A DNA stretch of 64,000 nucleotides, from positions 28,078-92,077 of IMG/VR virus record IMGVR_UViG_3300032294_002964; one strand, written 5' to 3'. Made by a program: the position numbers and the translations under genes. Shown here piece by piece: positions 1 through 7,777 of the stretch. Source of the DNA: a virus. Within the stretch, counting starts at the first letter, position 1, and every line of letters starts with the position of its first letter. Under the pieces are notes generated by a model. That model was not told where the DNA came from. It did no database searches and saw only the letters and a list, made by a program, of their open reading frames with translations.

Positions 1-610
1 TAGTTTCACCGTAATAAATTGGAGAATCGTCAACAATATTTCTAAAGTCAAGATTATTATCTTTTAAGACATTATAAATCTCTAACCAATCTTCAGCAAA
101 ATGACATTCAATAATAGCAAATTTACATTTTCTTAATGTGTTTAAGCCACCTTTGATAACTCTTAATTCAGCTCCTTCAACATCTATTTTAATATAATCT
201 ACTTGTTTATCTTCAAAGTACTCATCCAGTGAAATAGATTTTACATTGCCTATTACATTCATTTTACGATGTGCTGTATCGTGACCTACAATATTTGAAA
301 CATGATTGCCAGAATTGTTATTATCACCATATATATCAACATATCCAGAAATATCTGATATTCCTATATTCTCAATTATACAGTTTTTTGATTGTAGATG
401 TTTAATTGCCTCAAAATTAAAAGGATTTAATTCAAAGGAATATATTAATCCATTATCACCCGCTAATTTTTTAAAAAATGATGTTATAACTCCATTACAA
501 GCACCTACATCACAGTAGATACCACCTGATTTTGCATTTTCTTGAAATTTAATGGATATTAGTCTATCCCAATCATTTACTTGTATTTTATATTTTTCCC
601 AAGCTTCCAT
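1..610 (-). CDS. FkbM-family methyltransferase, C-terminus cut by window edge
   Basis: The reading frame starts at the ATG at 610 and runs off the left edge after about 203 codons. It shows an S-adenosylmethionine-dependent methyltransferase fold: a glycine-rich motif I (IYCDVGACNG, residues 31-40) and the FkbM signature IKIDVEGAE (140-148). FkbM enzymes O-methylate sugars or small molecules. It is the last visible gene of a minus-strand run of sugar-modifying genes (to 5174) and a second FkbM-type gene lies at 2984-3658, so a glycan substrate is the best guess. The family call is firm, the substrate is inference. Confidence 0.85.
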   Translation of the reverse strand, partial: MEAWEKYKIQVNDWDRLISIKFQENAKSGGIYCDVGACNGVITSFFKKLAGDNGLIYSFELNPFNFEAIKHLQSKNCIIENIGISDISGYVDIYGDNNNSGNHVSNIVGHDTAHRKMNVIGNVKSISLDEYFEDKQVDYIKIDVEGAELRVIKGGLNTLRKCKFAIIECHFAEDWLEIYNVLKDNNLDFRNIVDDSPIYYGET

Positions 611-624
611 ATTTTTATTATTTT

Positions 625-1455
625 TTACCAGTATGTTGATCCCTCAACTACTTGATGATTTCTTGTTTTTTCTGAATCATATGGTCTTTTCCAATTTGAA
701 TTATAATACTTATTAACAGCCGCCATATTATCCCATCTATTTCCTTTAATACCAAACATAATTTGCAATCCACCTCCAACATGTACAACTGGTTTACCCA
801 TTTTCTTTATTTGATTGCAAATGGGTAATCCGTATGCACCACATCCAACAAGTGCTATATCAAAATTTAATTTTTGAATATTATTTACCATGTTCTCATA
901 GCAAACATTCCAAGGTAGATCCGTATTACCACCACCGTGTGTTTGATATGTTTTAAAGGTAATTAAATCAAAATCCGGTAATATACTTTTATCTTCAAAA
1001 AGTAATTCTTTTTTAGAATATTGTTCACGAATAGAATCTTCAAATGGATGAACTACTAATACTCTTCTATTTTCCAAAAATTTACTCCACGGATTTTCAT
1101 GGTAGAATGGCTCTAATGCTTGTAATCCAGATATAAACTCAGCATTTTTGCAATAAAAATTAGATATTATAAACTCTTCTGAATTTACATTATCAGGAAA
1201 CCATATTGTTAATAAATCCATATTTGACAAGGCATCAACATATTCATTTATAAAATAATCTAGCACAAAATCAGTAGGTGGTGTTATACCAGCATGATTA
1301 GATGCATGCCATCTTAGTGAGTCATCCCAAGACTTTTTATTAAAAAAGTATTTAACTACTTGTTGCTCTACTGCTCCCATTTTTCCTGCTACAAATGGTA
1401 TAGAAGATGATATTAACTCTCCTATTTTTTTATTTCCTTGTTCTATTGATATCAT
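625..1455 (-). CDS. Probable glycan-biosynthesis protein (GT-D-like)
   Basis: 276 residues. No signal peptide or membrane segment. The C-terminal half has a Rossmann-like pattern, with HPFEDSI near residue 137, then ALVGCGAYGLPI near 201 and a glycine-rich VVHVGGG, followed by a short aromatic end. Proteins of this look sit in bacterial polysaccharide clusters and resemble the GT-D glycosyltransferase fold, but I recall the resemblance only loosely. Its place between a methyltransferase and a glycosyltransferase, with spacing of a few bases, supports a role in sugar transfer or sugar handling. Exact activity unknown. Confidence 0.5.
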   Translation of the reverse strand: MISIEQGNKKIGELISSSIPFVAGKMGAVEQQVVKYFFNKKSWDDSLRWHASNHAGITPPTDFVLDYFINEYVDALSNMDLLTIWFPDNVNSEEFIISNFYCKNAEFISGLQALEPFYHENPWSKFLENRRVLVVHPFEDSIREQYSKKELLFEDKSILPDFDLITFKTYQTHGGGNTDLPWNVCYENMVNNIQKLNFDIALVGCGAYGLPICNQIKKMGKPVVHVGGGLQIMFGIKGNRWDNMAAVNKYYNSNWKRPYDSEKTRNHQVVEGSTYW

Positions 1456-1458
1456 ATT

Positions 1459-2133
1459 TTATCCTAATACATTTTTTATTATTTTCCAATAATCTGCATG
1501 TCTTACATCATTCTCATCAAAAACATCTCCAACAAACTCATAGTTATTTCTTTTTGTTGGAAATGGTTTAATTTCACCACCAAAGCTTAAATTGAATTCA
1601 GAATGTTCTAAAGATCTGTTCTTAACAAACGGATAAATAACTGTTCCAAGAAAATCCTGATCAATTCCCTTTCTTCCAAACTTATTCCATTTTTCAATAA
1701 TTTCAGAAAATCTTATATTTCTCAATATACCATTTCTACATCCCCACATACCACCTAAAATTGGAACCGTATGATACGGATGATCTCTCATAATGTGAAA
1801 GTCTTTATCAGACTCAATCCAATCTTTTATTGCAAAAACCTCTCTATCTGAGAATCTAGAGTCACAATCTCTTGATAGAAATATATCAACATCTTCCTCC
1901 GCTGCCCAAAATCTCCAAAACATCCCATGAAAAGAATCTTTAGATTTTACTAACACAACCTCGACATTATCACCCCTGATAGAATCAATTAATTTTGAAT
2001 CACAAGTATCATCAATGTAAAATCTTGATATCCATCCTGGAAAATATTTGTTCACCAAATCTATATTTTTTAACGCTCCTACCCAATACATTGGCGCATC
2101 TCCCCAAAGTGAGTATGATACTATATTTTTCAT
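1459..2133 (-). CDS. Putative GT-A type glycosyltransferase
   Basis: 224 residues, starting at an ATG ten bases after the stop of the upstream gene. The N-terminus reads like a short glycosyltransferase (YSLWGDAPMYWVGA), and a DxD-type metal/nucleotide-sugar motif is present in LSRDCDSRF near residue 88. A later GGMWGCRNG stretch and GIDQDFL are typical of acceptor-side loops in small viral and bacterial transferases. It belongs to the five-transferase block 625-5174. Donor and acceptor cannot be read from the sequence. Confidence 0.6.
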   Translation of the reverse strand: MKNIVSYSLWGDAPMYWVGALKNIDLVNKYFPGWISRFYIDDTCDSKLIDSIRGDNVEVVLVKSKDSFHGMFWRFWAAEEDVDIFLSRDCDSRFSDREVFAIKDWIESDKDFHIMRDHPYHTVPILGGMWGCRNGILRNIRFSEIIEKWNKFGRKGIDQDFLGTVIYPFVKNRSLEHSEFNLSFGGEIKPFPTKRNNYEFVGDVFDENDVRHADYWKIIKNVLG

Positions 2134-2142
2134 ATCTAAATT

Positions 2143-2991
2143 TTATTTTTTAATGTGGCAATCTATCCAGTTATTTTCTAAAACTCTATAACCTGTATTA
2201 TATACTCCATAGATATATTCTTTAGGATTTAAATATTGATAAACCCCATCTGAATTATTTCTAAAAAAACAAATCCACATTCCCACATTCCCACTATTAG
2301 TAATCAGTTTAGAACACTTACTTAAAATATGACTTATAGCTAAAAATATTACAGCCTGATTTAATCTTTGATTTGGTGGTATATGATACTGTGTTGAAGT
2401 TGTAGGATTTGAATAAATTTTATAAGTTTCATTAAAATAAATTGAATCTGGGTATAATTTTAAAACTTTATCATAAAACTCTATTTCATCACTTTGTATT
2501 AATATCTTAAAATCTGGATTACTTTCTTTTACCTCAACTAATTTATCGATCATTTCCTCATGAGTGGGTAAATTAGTCTCAAGGTGCTTATTTAAACCCC
2601 TAAAGCATATAGCTATTGTTTTATCAAAATCTATGTTATATGAATTTACTAATTTTTTTAAGACATCTTTAACGTAATTTGAAGGACTGAAATATTTATT
2701 TACTAAATGTTGAATATTTTTATAATCTAATTTATTATATTCAATAAATTGATCTTCATTTGTTTCGAAAAAATCAATATAATCATCTATGATAGGACCG
2801 TTTTCTACAACACTATCAAAAAAGTAATTAGTAACATCAAGTGGTGTATCTTTATAATAGGCCCATTGTTTACTTGAATCAACAATTGGATATATTTTAT
2901 TTTTATTATAAAATTCAATTATTCTTTTTAATCTGATTGTACAACTACTAAAGAATCCAGCATTATGATCTATAAAAATTGTATTATCCAT
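2143..2991 (-). CDS. Putative fucosyltransferase-like glycosyltransferase
   Basis: 282 residues. Layout resembles GT-B fucosyltransferases of the GT11/GT23/NodZ kind: an ICFRGLNKH arginine loop near residue 154, ILIQSDE near 185 and, close to the C-terminus, ITNSGNVGMW, the usual donor-binding loop. There are no membrane segments. It overlaps the upstream FkbM-type gene by eight bases, so the two are probably translationally coupled. With the family 10 enzyme next door this would be a second fucose-adding step; this is inference from loop pattern and context only. Confidence 0.5.
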   Translation of the reverse strand: MDNTIFIDHNAGFFSSCTIRLKRIIEFYNKNKIYPIVDSSKQWAYYKDTPLDVTNYFFDSVVENGPIIDDYIDFFETNEDQFIEYNKLDYKNIQHLVNKYFSPSNYVKDVLKKLVNSYNIDFDKTIAICFRGLNKHLETNLPTHEEMIDKLVEVKESNPDFKILIQSDEIEFYDKVLKLYPDSIYFNETYKIYSNPTTSTQYHIPPNQRLNQAVIFLAISHILSKCSKLITNSGNVGMWICFFRNNSDGVYQYLNPKEYIYGVYNTGYRVLENNWIDCHIKK

Positions 2992-3658
2992 TATTATAAT
3001 TATTTTTTACAAAAACACAATCCCATTGAATATTACCAACGAGTGAGTATCCTTTTTCCTTTAGAAATTCTGTTTCTTCATTAAGACCATAATTATTCTC
3101 TATTAAAAAACAAGTAATATCAACTTTATCAAAATTTATTGACTTTAAAACACTAAGCTCTGCACCTTCCACATCTATTGAAATTAAGTCAATGTTTTTA
3201 ACATTATGTTTATCAAACAGAGTCTCTAATCTCAGAGCTTTCATTTTAATTACTTCTTTTGTTGAATATAGCTCATGATCTTTTGGATATGAACTATACA
3301 TTTGAAGCTCTCTATTAATTCTTTCTAAGTGTTGGCTATTATAAAATTCCATAATTCCTGATAATACATTACAAGGACCACTTATTGATAAAAAATTAAC
3401 ATCCATTTCAATATCAGAAATTGCACAATTCTCTTTTATTGATAATTCTCTAGATACATTAAGCATTTTACTAAACTCTATAGGATTTGGTTCAATTAAA
3501 AGACCCGACCAATTTCTTTCCTTTTCAAAGAAATAAGTATTTGATGCTCCGAATCCATCTAAAGCACCCACTTCAACAAAAAAACCATCTTTTTTTCCTT
3601 TAAAAATTTGAGAATCTAAAATTACGTCTTGTTGAATTTGTGATTTACTATTTATCAT
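2984..3658 (-). CDS. FkbM-family methyltransferase
   Basis: 224 residues. Motif I is FFVEVGALDGFG (residues 27-38) and the FkbM signature is DLISIDVEGAEL near residue 158, so the fold is complete. The short form without extra domains is the usual length for the family. It is followed by the fucosyltransferase-like gene with an eight-base overlap and preceded by the family 10 fucosyltransferase with two bases between. A sugar O-methyltransferase capping a phage-made or host glycan is the likeliest role. It is only distantly similar to the FkbM gene at 1-610. Confidence 0.85.
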   Translation of the reverse strand: MINSKSQIQQDVILDSQIFKGKKDGFFVEVGALDGFGASNTYFFEKERNWSGLLIEPNPIEFSKMLNVSRELSIKENCAISDIEMDVNFLSISGPCNVLSGIMEFYNSQHLERINRELQMYSSYPKDHELYSTKEVIKMKALRLETLFDKHNVKNIDLISIDVEGAELSVLKSINFDKVDITCFLIENNYGLNEETEFLKEKGYSLVGNIQWDCVFVKNNYNNG

Positions 3659-3660
3659 TT

Positions 3661-4488
3661 TTAATTAAAAATTTTATATAAGAAAAATTTTATATTTTCA
3701 ATCTTATTTTCTTCTGGTATTATATTATCTATAAACCAAGGTGTTTTAAGCATTTCTAAATATTTATCTTGATTGTTATCAAGATAAATAATATATTCGA
3801 TCATTTGTCCAATTGAAACATGTTCATAAAAGCTGACAAATGACTTTATATTAAATTCTTTTCCAATTAAAGGATTTCCCCAATATAAAGGAATTGAATT
3901 AACCGTCATTGGTTCCATTATTTTTTCAGTAGTGTAACCAGGGTGTTGAGGTCTATATGCATTATTTTCAAAAGCTACTGAAAATTTATATTCTGATTGA
4001 AATTTTCTTTTATCTGGAACAGCGTATCCGATATTATTCATCCATCTTCCGCCAGAATCTATTCTCTTATATTTAGATAATTGTTGAACGAACATATTTC
4101 TTTCTTGACAATTACCATTTGATGCTACAAAATTACAAAACTTTCTATTGACCATAGATTCTTCTATAATCTTAGGTCTTATTAAATCATAGTATCCATC
4201 ATATAATAAGTAATGTGGTAGTCTATAATTTCTATCATCATCTAAGTATTCAAATGAGAAAGACCACTGACAATAACCTAAAGGTGGTGCAACATTCTCA
4301 CCGGTATAAAATATTTTAATACAATTATAATTTTGATGTTGATTACCAAATACTGAAAAGAACAAATAATCTGGATTATTTGATATTTCTATATCAAATT
4401 CATCTTTTAAAAGATTGTAGAAATAATTATTAGTTTTATCAAAACCACCCCAAAAATCAGAAAAATCTATTTTAATCTTCTTTTTCAT
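3661..4488 (-). CDS. Glycosyltransferase family 10 (alpha-1,3-fucosyltransferase type)
   Basis: 275 residues. The donor-binding signature of family 10 fucosyltransferases is clear: FSVAFENNAYRPQHPGY followed by TTEKIMEPM and SIPLYWG (residues about 169-204), with the conserved Glu-Asn and Tyr-x-Thr-Glu-Lys. Family members move fucose from GDP-fucose to GlcNAc-type acceptors. No membrane anchor, as in bacterial members. The start ATG at 4488 overlaps the stop of the preceding gene (ATGA). Phage-borne family 10 enzymes are uncommon, and no GDP-fucose synthesis gene is visible here, so the host would have to supply the donor. Confidence 0.85.
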   Translation of the reverse strand: MKKKIKIDFSDFWGGFDKTNNYFYNLLKDEFDIEISNNPDYLFFSVFGNQHQNYNCIKIFYTGENVAPPLGYCQWSFSFEYLDDDRNYRLPHYLLYDGYYDLIRPKIIEESMVNRKFCNFVASNGNCQERNMFVQQLSKYKRIDSGGRWMNNIGYAVPDKRKFQSEYKFSVAFENNAYRPQHPGYTTEKIMEPMTVNSIPLYWGNPLIGKEFNIKSFVSFYEHVSIGQMIEYIIYLDNNQDKYLEMLKTPWFIDNIIPEENKIENIKFFLYKIFN

Positions 4489-5174
4489 AATCTTTCTAAT
4501 ACTGGCATATTTTTTCTAGTGTTCCAAGTTATCTCATCTTCTTGCCACTTTGCATGATATTGAACATCTAATTGATCAGCTCTTCTTTTACCAGCGGCAT
4601 GATGTAAATGTTCAAATATGGTTGTATCGTTAATTCTATCATCTATTAACATTCCAGTATCTTTTAAATTGATGTATAACTCACAGTCAGAATACATATG
4701 AGTATAGACTGGACTATAAATTGTTTTGTTTAATTTTTCAAAACATCCCCAGGTCATAATTGGAATAGTTATTGCGGGGTATTGCATATTAGATGAGTCC
4801 GGAAGTTGATATCCATCTCTAACCATAAGACCACCTTCTTTACCTTCTAATTTAGAAATTAGATATTGATCCCAATTTTGTGGTGGTAGAAAATCATCCG
4901 ATGCGAAAACAACAATATCACCAGATTGTCCTTCAGTTGTAGAAGATAATTGATAAGATGGATAACAAACTCCAATTTTATCAGTTTTTACAGTTATTAT
5001 TCTATAATCTAAATTATTAGATTTAAAATACTCTTTAATATAATCAGAGTGTTGTTCAACATTGACCGCAATGTGTGTTTTAATATTTTTTGTATTTGTA
5101 GACCTACCAATCCAGTAAGGATGCATTTGTTTAAATACCTCTGGTCTTATAGTGCACCATAATAAATGAATCAT
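4485..5174 (-). CDS. Glycosyltransferase, GT2-like
   Basis: 229 residues and first gene of the glycan block. A short GT-A pattern is seen: N-terminal strand MIHLLWCTIRPEVF, then IVVFASDDFLPP near residue 90 whose Asp-Asp fits the metal-binding DxD position, then a conserved aromatic/His-rich end (FEHLHHAAGKRR). No C-terminal membrane domain. The block is set apart from the tail gene at 5224 by 49 bases with no terminator. Acceptor unknown. Confidence 0.6.
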   Translation of the reverse strand: MIHLLWCTIRPEVFKQMHPYWIGRSTNTKNIKTHIAVNVEQHSDYIKEYFKSNNLDYRIITVKTDKIGVCYPSYQLSSTTEGQSGDIVVFASDDFLPPQNWDQYLISKLEGKEGGLMVRDGYQLPDSSNMQYPAITIPIMTWGCFEKLNKTIYSPVYTHMYSDCELYINLKDTGMLIDDRINDTTIFEHLHHAAGKRRADQLDVQYHAKWQEDEITWNTRKNMPVLERL

Positions 5175-5223
5175 TAAAATAATAAATTTTAATAATTATA
5201 TCTAATTTTAGATACTTGGTTTC

Positions 5224-5820
5224 TTAAATCTTTTGAATAATTGTAGGAACAGATCCTAACTCCAATACCTTACTTCTATCTAAAAGGAATTCTATATCAT
5301 AGAAGTTAAAGTGGAATGTTAAAGTAAATTCCTTTGAAGATACTTTCTGTTGTGAGTAGTCAAACTTATTATCACTTAATCCCTTTAATATAATTTCTCT
5401 AAATGAGATTTTATAAATACCATCTCTGTGTATATCTACAGCAGTAATTGTAAACGGGTGTAGATATAGATTATCAGTATCTAAATAATGTTTCGCAAGA
5501 ATATCAAAAATAATCCAATAATTTATATCAGCATCTACTGATGCAAATGAAATTGTTATCTCATGTCCACCTATATCTTGTATATTTTTAGCTGGTTTAT
5601 ACATTCTCTCTTTACCTCTAATTAAGTGTTGCATTGGCACCTCAAAAGAAACTCCTGGAAAGCTAACAGCCTTTATAGTTGAGTTTAAATAATCAATTAC
5701 ATTCTCATATTGAATCCAATTTTTTTCTAAAATTGGAGTATATGATTGTATAACCTCTGCGGGTATAAAATTAGGTGGTAGGTTAAAAACAAACTGACTG
5801 GACTGACTACTTAATCTCAT
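5224..5820 (-). CDS. Probable tail tube-like structural protein
   Basis: 198 residues, no signal peptide or membrane segment, rich in alternating beta-strand patterns. The middle (SFPGVSFEVPMQHLIRGKE, then SFASVDADINYWIIFDIL) and the closing FTLTFHFNFYDIEFLLD look like tube-forming proteins of contractile tails such as T4 gp19/gp54. It lies ten bases after the stop of a large paralogous structural-type gene, in a minus-strand run. The tube call is by pattern and context, not by a diagnostic motif; another baseplate protein is possible. Confidence 0.45.
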   Translation of the reverse strand: MRLSSQSSQFVFNLPPNFIPAEVIQSYTPILEKNWIQYENVIDYLNSTIKAVSFPGVSFEVPMQHLIRGKERMYKPAKNIQDIGGHEITISFASVDADINYWIIFDILAKHYLDTDNLYLHPFTITAVDIHRDGIYKISFREIILKGLSDNKFDYSQQKVSSKEFTLTFHFNFYDIEFLLDRSKVLELGSVPTIIQKI

Positions 5821-5830
5821 GTTTTATATA

Positions 5831-7771
5831 TTACTTTTTCTTTTTCTTTTGAAACTTAGTTAATCCATTGTTTATAGAATTGGCATTTGTTGTTCCTTTT
5901 TTCTGTAAGTTTTTAGAAACTCTATCATTTGATGTAATTGGAACCTTTTTTCTAACCACAATCGCAACTTCTTGCTCTCTTGGTGGATCAATAATTAAAG
6001 GTGGTTCATCATCTACAGTGTCACCGATTAATTCTATATTTCCACTTCCAACTAAATCATCAATATTGGATCCACTAATTATATCAGATAATGATCCTCC
6101 AAAGCTTGTAGCTGTGTCAAGTATTGTAAATAAACCAGAATAAATAATGTTTTTAAAATTCTGATTTGTTGTAGTTATGTAGAAGTTGACAAATCCAGAT
6201 TTAAACACATTTTTTAAACTAACAAATCTATCCTCAGTTACTTTAAATTGGCACATTCCTAATCTAGCCACAGTTTCTTGAGTAATATATTGTGGAAACT
6301 CAATTAAATCTGAGTCACTTTTAAATACTAATTTTAATTGCTCACAATTTGTAAGATCTAATGGTTCTAAAACATCACCAATTGTTGTGCTATTTCTCTT
6401 AGTCTTAAAAGCAAGTGAAAACTTAAAAACATTATCAAATGGTCTTATTCCTATTTTCATAGCACCTATAGGATGATAATTATCAATTTTCTTAGGCATC
6501 GTAACATTTAAAGCCTGTGGAGAATATGCTGTGACAATTCTTCCAAAATCTGCTATTGAAATTAATGCCGGAACTGGAACCTCTAATGTATTTTCAGGTA
6601 ATGCTGATTTACCAAGTTCCTCAATTCTATATCGATCAAATTTATTTTTAGAATAAATTTTTGGTTTAGAAACATCTCTAACATTTATCTTTTTAAGATT
6701 AACTAAATATTTAGATAATTGATCTGGCTTCATACCATATGAAGCTTTTCTAACAACTATATTACCATCATCTCTATTGATAAGTCTCATTTCAACTTCT
6801 ATAATTGAAGTGGTTGTTGAGTATTTTATAATAGGTCTAAATTCTATAATTTCGGTAAAATCTTTTTCTATTTTATATGTTTGTGTCTTACCTTTTATAT
6901 TTTCCTCAAAAACGGTAACATCAAATTCTAAATAGTAGAATTTATTTAACCTAAGAGAATCATCCATAAATATGGCAAAGGATTCAAATGTGTCGTTATA
7001 GGTTGCGTATATTTCAAAATAATCACCCTGTTTAGACTCCTGCATATAGATACCCAATGCATCTAACTGTGGTCTCTGTGGAACCTGTTGAATTACCTTT
7101 TGTGTTGTTAAAAAGGTAGTAGTAGTTCCTATTGTTGTAATTTTAGTTATGAATCTAAAATCAATAAATATCGGAGCAGTCTGTGATAATCCATCACCTC
7201 CAGTTAAGTAGTAATTTATAGTCCCATCTTTAGCATATCCATCCTCTCTTTGTAATCCAATAAAATAAATAGAGGGAACATTTAATTCAATATATTTATT
7301 CCAAGATATATCTTGATATAATAATGGTGATACATATGTGTTTAAAATTGGCTTGGATGTATCGTTCGCATTATAATAGAAATTAGATATTTCATAAAAT
7401 TTTTTATTTCTATAATCATATGTGTAAAGTCTTAAATATATTCCTTGATACTCTTCAAATGTATAATTAGCGGGAAAATATATTTTAAGTCTATCATGAA
7501 GAATTGGTTCGGAAGGTGAATATCCAGTTACAGATAAAAAATTATACTTAGATGTGTCTAATTTACCATACTTATTCAAAGGCTCATCTATTACAACTAG
7601 TTGATTGTCTTGACTATTATTGGTTATAGTTGTATCTGCGCCAACATATGAATTAATTAAATCTCTAGAATTTTTAACTATTTTATATGGCTCTAAAATA
7701 TAATTAGATGAGTCATATACCCACTCTAATAAAACATTTTTATTTAATCTTTTAAATTCAGACCTCATCAT
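5831..7771 (-). CDS. Large virion-type protein, paralogue of the 7778-10387 product
   Basis: 646 residues, mostly beta-strand, no signal peptide. It shares a series of landmarks in the same order with its neighbour: an N-terminal (L/I)EW(V)YD(D)SN element, NKYGK, GDGLSQTAPIFIDFRFI, a GTYNDT element and KASYGM. The last 100 residues are low complexity with a basic Lys-rich end. Six bases separate it from the upstream paralogue. Tandem large beta proteins beside a tube-like gene suggest baseplate, tail-spike or fibre parts, but I recognise no family. Confidence 0.6.
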   Translation of the reverse strand: MMRSEFKRLNKNVLLEWVYDSSNYILEPYKIVKNSRDLINSYVGADTTITNNSQDNQLVVIDEPLNKYGKLDTSKYNFLSVTGYSPSEPILHDRLKIYFPANYTFEEYQGIYLRLYTYDYRNKKFYEISNFYYNANDTSKPILNTYVSPLLYQDISWNKYIELNVPSIYFIGLQREDGYAKDGTINYYLTGGDGLSQTAPIFIDFRFITKITTIGTTTTFLTTQKVIQQVPQRPQLDALGIYMQESKQGDYFEIYATYNDTFESFAIFMDDSLRLNKFYYLEFDVTVFEENIKGKTQTYKIEKDFTEIIEFRPIIKYSTTTSIIEVEMRLINRDDGNIVVRKASYGMKPDQLSKYLVNLKKINVRDVSKPKIYSKNKFDRYRIEELGKSALPENTLEVPVPALISIADFGRIVTAYSPQALNVTMPKKIDNYHPIGAMKIGIRPFDNVFKFSLAFKTKRNSTTIGDVLEPLDLTNCEQLKLVFKSDSDLIEFPQYITQETVARLGMCQFKVTEDRFVSLKNVFKSGFVNFYITTTNQNFKNIIYSGLFTILDTATSFGGSLSDIISGSNIDDLVGSGNIELIGDTVDDEPPLIIDPPREQEVAIVVRKKVPITSNDRVSKNLQKKGTTNANSINNGLTKFQKKKKK

Positions 7772-7777
7772 TTAAAA

